The position numbers were made by a program, and so were the translations under genes. A DNA stretch of 64,000 nt from Porodaedalea pini. Its lineage: Eukaryota > Basidiomycota > Agaricomycetes > Hymenochaetales > Hymenochaetaceae. The DNA lies in contig NBAY01000021.1 of the NCBI GenBank assembly GCA_002794775.1, forward strand, positions 372,001 to 436,000. The letters run 5' to 3'. Each line of letters starts with the position of its first letter. The first letter of the stretch is position 1. Positions 9,870 through 22,094 of the stretch are shown here, piece after piece. The notes under the pieces are model-generated. The model searched no databases, was not told the origin of the DNA, and saw nothing but the letters and a program-made list of their open reading frames with translations.

Positions 9870-12141
9870 GTATCAGGTCGACGTCTGAAGCTCCTCGGCG
9901 CTCTACGCGCATACAAGCAAAGGTTTAGGAAGAACCAAGCAACCCACCACCACCACCCAGAGGACGAGGCCGAGGAAGACCAAGAGGACACCCACCAACC
10001 ACAGCCACCCCTCGAATCTTACACTCTCCCAGAGAAGCATCCTCGTCACCTTTTCGCTGATCTGGAACCACCAACCCAGAAAACACACTTCAAGACACCG
10101 AGCAACAACAGCCACCCTCAGTAACCGAACCAGAACTCACTCAAGAACAAGGATGACCAGTCGAACCTAGAAGGATCCTACCTGATCTCATCGAAACACC
10201 GATATCACTTCGTATCCCAGGAAGCTTTGTAACCGGCAACAGGTCGCATTTCAGCATCGCCAGTACACCACTCAGTCAGCAGATTCAAAGACCCAGAGGA
10301 ACACCCGAAAGCAAGGAAAGGAACCCAGGCCTCGAAGGATACAGGAGTTCAACAAGGGAACAAAGTCGCTCCAGATCTGAAGAAGTGGTCAGGAGACTGG
10401 TATCGCCAGGACCACGAGAATCGGCAACGCCATATTGAAACCAATCACTCGGATTGTTGTCACCCACAAGACCAGGGTCACCACTTAATTGGGGCAGACA
10501 AGCCATCAGAAGACGGATCGACGAACCTCTGATTCAAACAGGAGGACCAATAGAAGTACCAACAGAACAAAACTCCGAACCTGAGGATCCTACCCCCGAC
10601 CAAGAAGAACAATCAACCCCGGAATCACCACAGAATCGGTCTGAAACATTGGAGGAAGAACTAGTCCCGCCACCGCCGCCACCAACTCCAGAAGGATCGA
10701 TACCTATTGCGATATCAAGGATCACAGACCCATACCCAGAAACTTGCCCTTCGACTCCAGAACAGCCGAGAAGGACACCAACTCCACCCTCACGCATACC
10801 CACACCGGCTCCGCCGACTTTCCATATTGTGGCGCCACCAATAGTCAGAGCAGTCATGGCTAATTCTACCGCACAAGGATCGAGCCAAGGACCTTCACAA
10901 GCCCCACCAATGGCACCACCAATGCAACCCATACCCAACGTAGCCAATCCTCTTCCAGACCTCGCTGAGTCTAGAAATCTCCCGATCACCGGACCAAATC
11001 CTCCGGTTCCAGGAGCAACAATGCCGAACAGACACGACAAACGAGCACCAGCAATGAACACCGATGTAGAACCAGAAGGGATCCCACGATTCTTCGAAGA
11101 GGTTAACATCTTAGGATCGAATGCAGGAATTACCGATCTACAGAAAATCAATTGGCACGTTACTACGCACCGGTACGCGAGGAATTACTATGGTCAACTC
11201 TCCCCCAGGCACGACAAAATGATTTCGCGTCATTCAAAACAGCCGCCCTAGGCTTCTATCCAGTGGCAATGATAAGATACACTTACGGAGATCTAATCAA
11301 TTTCGTCGCCAAGAATTCCAACAAGGTTTTGATGAGCATGGCTGCCCTGGGAGAATACCATTGAAGCTTTATGCGTATTACGTCATATCTGGTTCAAGAA
11401 GGAGTCATTTCAGATCTAGATCAAAAGCGGTTCTATCGAGAAGGTCTAAACAGGCTCACCAATCAGCATCTCGAACAACAACTTTGGTTGGTTGACTTTC
11501 GACACCCAGCTGGCGTTCCTTGGGATATACCGGTACTATACAACGAACTCGACTGACTTATAGCAGGAGGAGTCCTAGTAACTGGTCCTGGGGCGCAGCA
11601 AGGATGCGCAGTACTGCAGTATGGAACATTCGGGATACCCGCAGCGCCTCCATATTTTACTCAGCAACATATCGCCGCAGCATCTGGACCGTATGCACCG
11701 ACCCCCATCAAACGAGAGGACTCAGAACTGAGCTTGCTCACACGCATGGTATCAGACTTACAAGCGGAAATACAGGATCTCCGGGGCAAAAGGAAGGAGG
11801 ATTATCGAAGGCGAGACTATGAGGATCGGTACACTCGAGATCGGCTGTATGCCCATAATGAACCGCGGGAGTACCAGCAACCTGACGATTACGGACGGCC
11901 ACGTGAAGAATACAGGGCACCACCGAGAGGCCCACCTCCAGTCAGAAATATGCAGGTAAGGAATACAGGACCCCAAACGTGTGCAATGTGCCACAGCACC
12001 GCACACCTATTCAGGGACTGTACAATCAGGGACACGTTGCTGAACCGGCGACTATTGGCCTTGGATGCGCAAGGATTCGTTGTGATGCCAGGAGGAACAC
12101 GACTGCCACCGGGACCTCAAGGCTCTTCCCTACTGGATTGA
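9870..12141 (+). pseudogene. gag: gag of element 1 (capsid plus CCHC zinc knuckle), frame-disrupted
   Basis: A proline/glutamine-rich N-terminal stretch with stops (for example near 9930 and 10436) leads into the open frame 10454-11251 (IPRFFEEVNILGSNAG). A frame change near 11150-11160 then continues as RYYAPVREELLWSTLPQ, DFASFKTAALGFYP and MSMAALGEYH, a stop near 11362, and MRITSYLVQEGVISDLD. This order fits the capsid of agaricomycete gypsy elements. The last frame (11734-12141) ends with CAMCHSTAHLFRDC, a CX2CX4HX4C nucleic-acid-binding knuckle. The product would assemble virus-like particles around the RNA. The frame breaks make this copy non-functional. Element 2 has lost this region completely. 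Confidence 0.8.
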
Positions 12142-13353
12142 ATGAACTTGTACTACCGAGACCACCCGAACGAAGTCCCTCCGGGTACAACTATTCCTGT
12201 CGACATGACGGCGCTACAAGATCCACCACCGCACCAAATGGCAAACTTGTTCAATACGTACTATCCTGCCATATCAGGACCAAGTATGTATACGCCGACC
12301 CAGCCAGGAAAGGGGGAAGCCCACATCGAAGAAATTCAGGACGAATACGTAGGGGAAGGAAGAAAGGTTTGGTTCGACGATACGGGCAATTCTCACGAGC
12401 AGCAGAGGCGATCAGCAAGACTGGCAAATATAGGAAAAGCCAACTCTCCCTCACCTAGATGCACGACGAAACCAACAAAAGAATGAGAGGGACGCGAAAC
12501 GGCTATGGACTCAGGCGTACCGGAAACAGAAACAGATAAAGGAAAGGAGAAAGTATCAGCCCAGCCCAGAGCAATCAAAGAATCGGTACCCGACTCTATT
12601 CCACCGAGCGAGCCTACGCAAGTACATGTAGCACCACCACGGGAAACGACGGAACCGAAGCCTGGACATCCCAACCCGGTGATAGACATACAGAGACCTC
12701 AGTTCAAATACAACACACCGGCTAACGACCCTGCAATGGTCGATGCAATATTTCGCTGATTCTTGGACTCCACAATATCAATATCAGGTCGAGAATTGTT
12801 GGCAACCTCGCCGGAGGTCAGACGAAAATGCAAGGACATGATGACGGCAAAGTGGAGTCCGATAAACCATGACGAAGAAGGCGCGGCAATGTATTCGGTG
12901 GGACCCAGACCAGGATCGCCAGATGAAACAACGGAAAGGGAACCAATCGCACCAGCGACTGTACCAATTCGAGTCATTGATGTATGGCTGGATGGAAAAG
13001 TCGAGGTAGAAGGACTACTTGACACAGGAGCTTCGTTTATAGGGCTTTCTCAGGATGTATGGAAACACCTAGGATCACCGACCCTAAATAACAAACGAAT
13101 CACTATCGAAACAGCAGACGCATCTAGGACCCAATCGCTTGGACTAATACCACGACTCAGAATAGGACTCGGAGGATTCTCGGTACTCGTACAAGCACAG
13201 ATCGTACACCCAGCACCATTCGACATCCTACTCAGCCAACCATTCCTCGCACACTGCAAGGCTCGGTTGGTGGATATAGACATCGATGACCAGGTACTGG
13301 AACTAATCCACCCGGTAACAGAAGAAGATGTATCAGTTCCAACTCGAGAATGA
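12142..13353 (+). pseudogene. gag-pol linker and retropepsin-type aspartic protease of element 1
   Basis: The protease domain is in frame 12763-13353. WLDGKVEVEGLLDTGASFIG contains the DTG(A) catalytic triad, followed by LSQDVWKHLG, and PAPFDILLSQPFLAHCKARL matches the second half (the flap and ILG-like core are less clear). It would cleave the Gag-Pol precursor. Upstream, 12142-12489 and 12505-12759 are open, proline-rich linkers separated by stops at 12139, 12484 and 12757. In element 2 the triad has become DMG (near 23857), an ACA to ATG change. Confidence 0.8.
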
Positions 13354-15650
13354 ACACGACGAAAGCAACCAGCCGAGGACGAGGATTTTTGATAGTCAAT
13401 GAATCGGTACAATATCGACGAGACGAACCAGAGGCGCAACCATGCTATACCACAGATACCCCAGAGTCAAACACAGTACATATTTCTTTTGACAGACAGT
13501 CTATCGAGATCACCATCACAGAAAAAGGAGGCATAAAACCAAAACAAAATACGGAAAACAACAAAACCCGAACAGACGACACAACAGGACTATTCTCTAT
13601 CAATCACCCATATGACAACGAATCCCTAATTCCTCGAACAAGTCAAACTCGCCGAACGACTCAACCCTTCTACAAATACAAGAAGGTCACCGATCATATA
13701 AAGCCGGTACCAACCACACTCCCCGAAGAATACCGAATCACCAGGACACAGCACCCCGATCCTCTAAAGGACCTTCCAGAATTACCAACCCATCCTCCAC
13801 CATTCTCACCTGGGAAACGACTCACCCAGGAATGATACGACGAAATGGACATAGATCCGGCCAGATTCCTACTCCCTGAAGAAAAGGATCTCGCGTGGTG
13901 GGTTATTCGGACACAGGAAATGGCATTCGCATGGGACGAAACAGAAAAGGGTGCACTCAACTACGATTACTTCGCTCCAGTTCTTATCCCAATGATCGAG
14001 CATATTCCATGGGTACTGAAGAATACTCCCATCCCACCGGGGATATTCGACAGGGTCGTCGCAATCATCAAAGACAAAATCATGTCCGGCGTTTACGAAC
14101 CGTTGTAGAGCCGTGCCGATCGCCCCATCACTGCCGATCACTCCAGAAGCATTCAAGAACTGGTTCCGACGCGTACCGATCAGTACCGGACTCAACCCGA
14201 TCGGTCTGGTCTCGAATCAGAACCTTGCGATCGCGTCATCAGCACGTTCCGACACCTCCGAAAGCATACCAGAACGTACCGGAGATCTTATCTCGACGAT
14301 TAGGGACGCGGTCACATGGAGCATACAGCCAAGACACATACCGGACTGCTGTCCGATGACGGGAGCCACGTACCAATTGGACGATCTGAGTTCCGGTGGA
14401 GCACCGGTGTGATCGGACGCGAAGCGGATGTTTTCCTCATTATGATTTATGTTTTTCCTATGTTCTTCTGATTTCTATGCACTCTATGTGCGCCTCTATG
14501 ACCTATGACTTTTCCTTTCGACTCCTCTATGTTTCGACTGATATGCACAGTATGCCCGTATGGAAATTATTAACTGTAGATAGATCTTTGGACTTAGTAT
14601 AAATAGGCACCCCATGTCGTAGGTAGAGGGAAAGTGAGTTCTACCGCAGAGTCTCCCTCAGATAGGGCAACTTGAGTGCGATCCGTCTTTGTTCTCGTAA
14701 TCTTGTAGTCGTTCCGTCTTCGTCTTAGCAGCTCGTCCTTCGAAACCGTCTCTCGTCTCATACTTTGTAACTCGAATCTCGCCACTCGTCGTGATCACAT
14801 CGTACCGGTGTTGATAACCCGCGCGTACCGACTCCGTACCGGTCAAACCACAGACGCGACAGGAGTTCCCAACCCTTGTTCTCGATATCGACATGTACCG
14901 GTGTGTACTGAAGCATACCAACGCGTACCGGTACGTCGAGTGATCTCACCGCAGTCTACCCCTAACCTCCCAGAGCAACGCGATCACGTCCCCAAAAGGA
15001 CCATTGATCCCAGACACCCCTAAGTCAGGATCTACACCGTCAAACTCGTCGTATCGATCCAGGTGGTTCTGCATAGTAAAGAAGGACGGAAAGTCGCTGA
15101 GAATAGTCCACGATCTTCAACCACTAAACGCAGTCACAATACGAGATCCATCGGTGCCATATCCAACCGAACACATCGCCGAGTCTTTCGGTGGCTGATC
15201 CTGTTATACAACCTTGGACTTATTTGTAGTGTTCGACCAAAGGAAACTTGCCATATGAAGTAGGGACATAACAACATTCCAGACACCACTAGGAGCATTC
15301 TGACTCACATCAATTCCCATGGGGTATACAAACTCCCAGCAAATCATGCACGCCAATGTCACATTCATCCTGAAGGACAAAATCCCGGACGTGGTGTTCC
15401 CATACATTGACGATGTACCCATAAAAGGGCCGGCCACGCGATATGAGTTACAGGATGGATCATATGAGACCATCCCAGAAAATTCAGGAATCCGCTGGTT
15501 CATATGGGAACACCTAAATGACGTCAACCGAGTCCTCCAAAGATTCAAAGTAGTTGGGGTGACTCTGTCCGGGAAAAAGTTGGTACTTGCTGCACCCGAA
15601 GCCGTGATAGTTGGCCACACCTGCAACTACTCAGGATGAGTCCCAGATGA
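13354..15650 (+). pseudogene. Reverse transcriptase of element 1, interrupted by a solo LTR
   Basis: After a linker (13350-13835), 13845-14100 encodes the N-terminal RT part (RFLLPEEKDLAWWVIRTQEM ... DRVVAIIKDKIMSGVYEP). The frame is cut by an LTR insertion (14104-15036) and resumes at 15037 with SRWFCIVKKDGKSLRIVHDL, then TLDLFVVFD and PMGYTNSQQIMHANVTFIL. The catalytic YIDD box is at 15403-15414. TGA codons interrupt at about 15196, 15256, 15300 and 15637. The uninterrupted homologue at 24680-25042 shows that the LTR removed nothing apart from the 4-bp duplication. RT copies the genomic RNA into DNA; this one is dead. Confidence 0.85.
14104..15036 (+). mobile_element. Solo LTR, family B, with CCGT target duplication, inside the RT gene
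   Basis: 933 bp from TGTAGAGCCGTGCC to CAGGATCTACA. CCGT flanks both ends (14100-14103 and 15037-15040). The orthologous empty site in element 2 reads ACGAACTGTCAAAC, which is CCGT with a CpG to TpG change. A TATA box (TATAAAT, 14598-14604) precedes the R/U5 part. GTACCG motifs recur in both halves. No internal domain is present. Confidence 0.92.
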
Positions 15651-17841
15651 AGCACGAGTCCAAAAGGTCATTGACTGGCCTCCTTGTGAAGACATTATGG
15701 ACGTTCAATCATTCCTCAGAACTGCAGGAGTCCTCAGGCATTTTATCAACGACTTCGCCTGATTGGCATATGATCTGAACCGACTCACTGGAAAAGACGT
15801 CCCCTTCTCATTCGGAAAACTCGAACAGTGATCGATGGACCAACTTAAGAAGGCAGTCACCGAGTCTGGAGCCATCAGGCCGATTGACTACAAATGCAGG
15901 AGACCAGTCCACCTCTGCATAGATTCGTCGATTTGAGGATACGGAGCGATTCTCTTACAGATCGGAGAAAATGGAGAACAATTCCCAGCCTGTTTTATGT
16001 TGGCAACATGGAACGAGAGAGAACAGAACTACTCACAGCCAAAAGTAGAACTGTTTGGCCTCATGAGGGCACTCCATGATGCACAAATCTACCTAATAGG
16101 ACTGGACCACTTCTACATTGAAGTCGACGCAAAGTACATTAAAGGCATGATCAACAACCCAGATATCCAGCCAAATGCGACAATCAATCGGTGGATCACT
16201 GGAATCTTACTGTTCCACTTCACGATTATCCATGTACCAGGCACTCGGCATACAGGCCCAGATGGACTCAGTCGGCGAAAGCGAGCAGACGCTGACCCTC
16301 CAGACGACAAAAACTACAAAGAATGGATTGACAATCAGTATGCCTTCATATTCATAGCATACACTGGAGACATTCCTCCCGCCGCAGACCCTCCCACCAT
16401 TCCTCGGACAGCTGCAGCAGAATCGGCCGATCAAGAGTTGATAAAAATCAAGGAGTTTCTCAGTGACCCAAAGAAACCAGAAGACATGTCAGACAACGAA
16501 TTTCGACACTTCGTAACAAAGGCAACTCGGTTTTTCGTCGCAGATGGACAACTTTGGAGGAAACAATACTCAGGACCACACCAACTCGTACTCACACGAG
16601 ATCGCCGATTCTCAGTCATGCAGTCAGCACACGATTACCTGGGACACAAAGGATTCTTTTCAGTACAGCTACGAATCCACGATCAATTTTGGTGGCCCAT
16701 GATGAGCTCCGACATACATTGGTTCCTGAAGACATGTCACTTGTGCCAGACTCAGCAATTCACTCACATACAGATTCCACTGAACGTCCCAACACCAGCA
16801 CCACTATTTGCCAGGGTACACATAGACGTGATGCTCATGCCCAAATCAGGGGGATTCAGGTATATTTTCCAGGCAAGAGACTCTCTCACAGGCTACCCAG
16901 AATTCCAACTCTTATGTGCTGACAACTCGAGATCAATTGCCAACTTCATCTTCCAGGACATCATATGTCAATGGGGTTATGTACATGAGATTGTTTCAGA
17001 CAATGGTCCATCATTCGATGGCAAAGTAATCAGGATGTTGGCAAGATACGGAGTCTACAATATCCGAATCTCCCCCTATAACTCGAGAGCAAATGGAATT
17101 GTAGAGCAGCGCCACAGGGACCTTAGGGAAACACTGATGAAACTTGCTGGAAATGACGAAACCCGATGGTCACAACACGCATACCATGCTATATGGGTGG
17201 AGAGGATCACGATTCAGAAAGCAATGGGATATTCGCCATACTACATGGTCCATGGAGTCCAGCTGATCCTTCCATTCGACTTGGCCAAACAAATGTACAT
17301 GTCACCAGTATATACATCAAAGGTATCCCAGTCAGAACTACTTGCGGCACGAGCAAGAGCACTCCAGTGTCGACCAGAAGACTTGAAACAAGTACACTCG
17401 GCAGTCATGCATGCTCACTTCAAATCAATCCAGCAATTCAAAAAACACTACCAAAACACGATCTGAGACTACGACTTTGGCCCTGGAGCCCTGGTTCTGG
17501 TTCGAAACTCACGAATCGACACAGAACTAAGCCGGAAAGCCAAACCCAAATACCTCGGACCGATGGTAGTTGTTCGCCGAACAACTGGAGGATCATACAT
17601 TCTCGCAGAACTCACAGGCGCAGTCTTGGCACTACGATATGCAGCCTTCAGAGTTATCCTGTACCACCCCCAAGCAAACATATCGACCCCAGTCACCCAG
17701 ATAGTGGAGCAAACCAACTCAGAACTCGACGATCTCGCCAACAAACATTCAAAAATCGAAGGGGAGGAGCTCGGTGCCGAGGATAGGCCACAACCAACAG
17801 AAATCCTCAACACTGACTCTGGAACCAAATCCGAATCATGA
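15651..17841 (+). pseudogene. RNase H and integrase of element 1
   Basis: RNase H: RRPVHLCIDSS, a TGA near 15935, GYGAILLQIGENGEQFPACF, QPKVELFGLMRALHD and HFYIEVDAKYIKGM, then the HVPGTRHTGPDGLSR end typical of gypsy elements. Integrase: a zinc-binding N-terminus (HDYLGHKGFFSVQLRIHDQF followed by CHLCQTQQF). The catalytic core has Asp in ARVHIDVMLMP (near 16826), Asp in VSDNGPSFDG (near 17000) and Glu in NGIVEQRHRD (near 17104), so the D,D-35-E triad is visible. A TGA at 17464 separates the C-terminal part (FGPGALVLVRNS, then VVVRRTTGGSYIL), which resembles the GPY/F-type tail. The long open frame 15997-17466 is the best preserved part of pol. Confidence 0.88.
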
Positions 17842-18057
17842 TACCCCTTATTCTCTTTGATATTCGTTCTCATTCCATTTCTTTTCACACAGTAAACCCC
17901 TACTCTCAAACTTCGAAACCACAAAATCCACGAAAAACAGTACCATACCAAGCCTGGAAGGAAAAGCCGAATCTTTTACTTCCGTCGTAAAGCACAGTTA
18001 ACGCGGTACCAACCATAGACTAAATTCCCTTAATAAATAACAAACAGCAAAACTACC

Positions 18058-20161
18058 CTACTTTCTACCCTCCCCTTTTCCCTTCTTCTTCTTTTCCTTT
18101 TCTTCCTTCTCCTCCTGTTCCTGAACGGTCTGATAGTTAATGAAAGATTCCTTGTCAAGGAATGGCATAGGTGGCATCCAGCCCTCAACCTCCTCGTATT
18201 CGCTGAGACGACACGTAAGCTCATCGACACGAGCCTCATATGCCTCAAGACGACGACGAACGGCGGCCTGGCGCTCACGAATCGACACGCAAGACTCAGC
18301 GACATTCCTAGCCAACGCCCCGACCAGGACGTCGACGGAAGCCGCATCTGAGTAGTCGGGCACGTCCCCAAACTGCCAGACTGCGCCGCTGATACCGATC
18401 AGGTCCACCATGGAAAGCGCGAGAGGAGCGAGCTGGGTACCACCACGCTGCCTGCGGAACCTCTCAAAAATGCAGCGCGCCTTATTCCACGAACAGCGGG
18501 TGCACCGCCGACTCTTGGGGACACCATCACATGACGCGCCCGCGACAATGCAAGTGTCACAAGCGAGGGCAAACTGAACAGTCCGCCCTAGGTGTACCCC
18601 ACCTCCAAGCAAATCCGGGTCTGGGCCATCAGAAACGGCCTCTTTGGGCTTCGCATCTCTTGCAGAGGACGCACCCGGAGCACGCGGAACCTTGGACAGA
18701 CCAGGATGAGAAGGTCCTTCGTCGCCACTGGATTCAACCAGAACCGGCTTTCGCTTCGTCCCAGGCTTCGTAGGAGGAACGTTAGCTGCCACCGCCTCAG
18801 AACGCGTGCGCAAACCACCAACCTACACGGGAACAGTCAACCATGAAGATCAGGATCTGTACAGAAAGGAATGTTCACCTTCGTCACCTCACACGGTATT
18901 TTTGTGGATGAGGTGCTTCCGCCGACTGTCGAAGGATCGGTTTTTACAGTCCCAGCCGGCGCAGCCAGGAAAGGAGAGGCGGAAGTCGCGGCGTGCCCAC
19001 CAGTACCTCAACGAGACACGGCACTTGCATCCGAACCAGCTTGAGGCAACGACGTGGGAGAAACGACCACCCCGCTTTCTGCTCCCGAATGTGCGAGGAC
19101 AGGACGAGGGTGAGGCTGATGCGTATGCGATCCATGACAGGGCAGAGATGGAATTGACTGAGTAGGCGCAGAAGGGATCGCAGATGAAACCAGCAGAGGA
19201 GGACTGACCATACGTTGGAGTCAGCCCTGGAGCTCCTCGTCGGTCGCTGTAGGATACAGTGCGTGCAATGACTCACGCACACCCCTCAGTTTTGCCGTGT
19301 GCTCCTCCTTTTCCTGAGCCTGTTTGGCCACCAGGAGATCTGTACGCTCGAGCCAGAATTGCGCCTCCTCCGCAGCCTGTTTGGCACACTCGGCGTCCTC
19401 ACGAGCCCAACGCTCTACCCTCTCCTGGGCCTCAGCAGCAGCGCACGCATGCTCAGCAGCAACGAGCTCGTGTTTGCGCTTATGCTCGGCCACCTTCTCC
19501 TCCTCCTCAGCAATAAGGGACCGGAGACGCTTGGGCAGCATCTCCTCAGTCACATTCTCCACCGCCTCCTCAGCCTCAGTCTGGAACATGTCCAAAAGGA
19601 TGTCCATCGCGGTAAAAGAGATATGGGTGGCTTTTGCGTGCTTGGAAATGCCATCCCACGCGGTAGAAAGGGAGCACTAGAAAAGGTGCATCAGAAGCAA
19701 AAACAAGAAAAAAAAAAAAAAAAAAAAAAACAAGCGGCGCACCCAAGTAGCCCGCACATATGCCATCGCTTCCTCGCAAGCCTCTTCACTCGACTTCTCG
19801 AGATCGTCAAGAGCCGAGTTGAAGTCTTCCATACGTGATGAGAAAGGATCACGCTGGGTGAGACTCGGCAGGACAGACTTGGCAGGGGGAACACCAACTT
19901 CCCCAGCGGGTTCCCCCTCTCCGCCCACTTCTCCGCCCAATGAGGACAACGGTAGCTGCAACGGACATGGGAGATCTGCACTGACGAGTGCGCCTCCCAC
20001 GTCTCAGTTGCCATCATCAGTTTCCTGCGAAAAACCAGGTGCCGCCGGCGCGTGATTGCTAGCCCCCAACTTCTCCTGTGGCGGTGTCGAAGAACCCCCC
20101 CCCCACCCTTGGGAGACGCGGGGGTGCACGGGACGGTATCGGGAGTCGTAGCGTTGTCCAT
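18058..20161 (-). pseudogene. Antisense accessory gene of element 1: coiled-coil protein with a Zn2Cys6 cluster
   Basis: This runs opposite to pol, between integrase and the 3' LTR. It starts at ATG 20161 (MDNATTPDTVPCTPASPKGG). A C-homopolymer (20094-20105) shifts the frame, and a TGA near 20005 follows DDGN; element 2 has CGA there. An exon ending EEAMAYVRATW meets an intron (about 19740-19680) with a 23-base A run (T run on the sense strand). The next exon encodes a Glu/Ala-rich coiled coil (MDILLDMFQTEAEEAVENVT onwards, to 19221). The final exon (18813-18058) has no own ATG and follows a TAG acceptor. It holds ACDTCIVAGASC and CTRCSWNKARC, giving CX2CX6CX8CX2CX6C, the fungal binuclear zinc-cluster motif, then a predicted coiled coil and a lysine-rich tail. 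Joining the three blocks into one gene is inference. Confidence 0.65.
19708..19730. repeat. A23 homopolymer
   Basis: An uninterrupted run of 23 A lies inside the inferred intron of the antisense gene, where it forms the pyrimidine tract. The matching intron of element 2 (near 29615-29640) is mixed and not homopolymeric. Confidence 0.8.
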
Positions 20162-20836
20162 CGAATGGGTAAAGGGAGACAGAGGAGGTGGTAGTAAAAA
20201 GCAAAGGGGGGCACATTTCGAAAACTATGACGATCTTTACCAACAGGAATCACGCCCCCGCGTTACCGGACCGGAACAGGTGCTGTGATTGCACTCAAGA
20301 AGCACGACATGGAACCTGGTCATTTCAAGATCACCGAAGCGCCTGAAATGGTCCTCGACAATCACACACCTCAAAAGCCAATCACATGTGGATCCAGACC
20401 ACACCAAATACAGCACGAACCTGCCGATCATTCACAACGAACCCAGGTACACACCAAACACCAGCGTTCAACAACGAGGCCACTCCAAAGGAAAAGAAAC
20501 CACGAGGCACACAACACACAGATGCTCAACCAAATGCGAACACCAAAGAAAACAGCTACACCGAGCCAAGACCACCAAACGAAATCACAACTGGCCAAAC
20601 AGAGACACGGACCGGCACCAGACACATGAAATACGAAACAACAGACTAAAAGACAAAAATTTGCCAATCGACTGGCCACTGACCATGAGAAAATGACACT
20701 ATTGCTGTCACAAATCACCCACCGAAGGACCGAATTGAAGCATGCGAAAGAATCGCCCGAAGCACGCAATGAATGCGAACTCTGCCGACTGACGGCATGA
20801 CCAATACAGAGAGGTCCTCCCGAAACAGACACACAA

Positions 20837-21808
20837 ATGACTCAGGCGACGCATCTGTCCTTAAAAAGACATGCCATTACTGAAAGCGACAAAAAGGAAA
20901 AAAAGACACAACACCCAACCCTGCCCACAATGGAACGTACCGACATTACGCCTCCCCATGCGATCGTCCTCAAGGACATGGCACGCTGTATGCCCAACCT
21001 GACCCCTGGCGACCTCGCATTAGCCAACCCTCACCCGATGGGTGTCTCGCAGATAGTCATATACGACCCTGTAACGACCTCATTCGCCAAGTTTACGGCG
21101 GAGTTACTGTTTGTGTTTGACAAGCTTATGCCCACAGACCTGACTCTGATTTACATGGCCTACACGTTCTGCACACCGAAAATACAAGAGCGACTCTCGC
21201 AGTCACCCGCACTCGCCAGAGGTTCGTGGTCTCAATTCTGTACTGCAGTCGCCATAGCCAGTCCCGATTATGAGGGCCTCACTCAACTCACATACGAAGA
21301 AGTATACCGCACGGTGTTCAGACGGATCGTGAGCAGGAAGGCGACCTCGTACGAATCAGCCCCGACCCTCTCTCAGTTTAACGCTGCAGCAACGGTGTCC
21401 TACGTCCAGCCAGCATACCTCAGCCAACTGTACAAAGCCCGAGAATTGCTAATTTCTGAGGAAGCCGAGCAGGCCGACTTCGCAGCGATGCTCGAAGATG
21501 CTGAGCAAGAATGCACAGCACGTGAAGCACAACAGTTGGCCCTTCAGGAAACAGCGCTCAGGATGGCTCGCCTCGCCGAAGTCGCTCGGGAACAAGCCAT
21601 CAAAGCCCACGATCTACTCTCACAGTTAGTTGGTCAATTAAACGAGCTACATATTGCACCGATCAACCTGGGCGAGCACATGAACCTGATCGCGTCCTGG
21701 AACGACTTCAATGTGACGTTCGCAGTCGAGTACGGAAGGGTTGCACAGGAAGGATCAGCCACGACGAATGGGCAGGCCAAAGCTGAACACCCGGTGCATT
21801 TCTCTTGA
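20837..21808 (+). CDS. Accessory protein of element 1, unknown function, C-terminal coiled coil (323 aa)
   Basis: Uninterrupted frame with ATG at 20837; an internal Met at 20930 (MERTDITPPHAIVLKDMARC) is an alternative start. The middle part (FTAELLFVFDKLMPTDLTLI, SWSQFCTAVAIASPDYEGLT) is globular in composition. Residues about 205-280 are Ala/Glu/Gln-rich with heptad-like spacing (EAEQADFAAMLEDAEQECTA), suggesting a coiled coil. No family was recognised. Element 2 holds the same gene (31658-32629) with one TGA. Conservation of the frame between copies whose pol is riddled with stops suggests it was once under selection. It is sense-oriented between the antisense gene and the 183-aa gene. Confidence 0.6.
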   Translation: MTQATHLSLKRHAITESDKKEKKTQHPTLPTMERTDITPPHAIVLKDMARCMPNLTPGDLALANPHPMGVSQIVIYDPVTTSFAKFTAELLFVFDKLMPTDLTLIYMAYTFCTPKIQERLSQSPALARGSWSQFCTAVAIASPDYEGLTQLTYEEVYRTVFRRIVSRKATSYESAPTLSQFNAAATVSYVQPAYLSQLYKARELLISEEAEQADFAAMLEDAEQECTAREAQQLALQETALRMARLAEVAREQAIKAHDLLSQLVGQLNELHIAPINLGEHMNLIASWNDFNVTFAVEYGRVAQEGSATTNGQAKAEHPVHFS

Positions 21809-21988
21809 AACCCCCCTGATTCAAACGCCTCATGTTACATTAGGCAAAATAGAGTACCCCTCCATTTCCCTTAATAACAAGAACCCCGTTTCGTATGACA
21901 ACAAGCACCGACCCTCTTTATTTTTACTTTCTCTCCGCCAAAATTTTTTTTACACCAAACATCGCACTAACTAATAACCCCGAGTCTC

Positions 21989-21995
21989 TATAAAA
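21989..21995 (+). promoter_or_regulatory. Internal TATA box upstream of the 183-aa accessory gene
   Basis: TATAAAA in CTCTATAAAATACTCCC, 106 bp before the ATG at 22095, is followed by a pyrimidine-rich stretch such as precedes fungal start sites. It is conserved in element 2 near 32810. This suggests that the accessory gene has its own transcript independent of the LTR. Confidence 0.5.
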
Positions 21996-22094
21996 TACTC
22001 CCTCCTTTCCGTTCATTCAGAATCATCCGCTCTACAATATCCCCCTCCTGAATAATTCAGCTTTGTTCTTCTTCACTTCTACCTTTCACCGACC

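Noticed and set aside
10534..11151. 205-aa minus-strand open frame rich in Gly/Ser
   Set aside because: Exact antisense shadow of the proline-rich gag frame; composition follows from the opposite strand and there are no independent motifs.
15256..17466. Shared TGA codons in pol as programmed recoding or alternative genetic code
   Set aside because: They fall at unrelated places within domains, always where CGA or TGG is expected. Host genes use TGA as a stop, so CpG/transition decay explains them.
17166..17786. 206-aa plus-strand frame overlapping integrase
   Set aside because: Out-of-frame shadow of the integrase domain, which carries the catalytic residues in another frame. It persists in element 2 only because the sequences are near-identical.
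19708..19730. A23 run as a retroposon poly(A) tail
   Set aside because: It lies inside the inferred intron of the antisense gene, and element 2 has a mixed tract in its place. No retroposed sequence or target duplication adjoins it.
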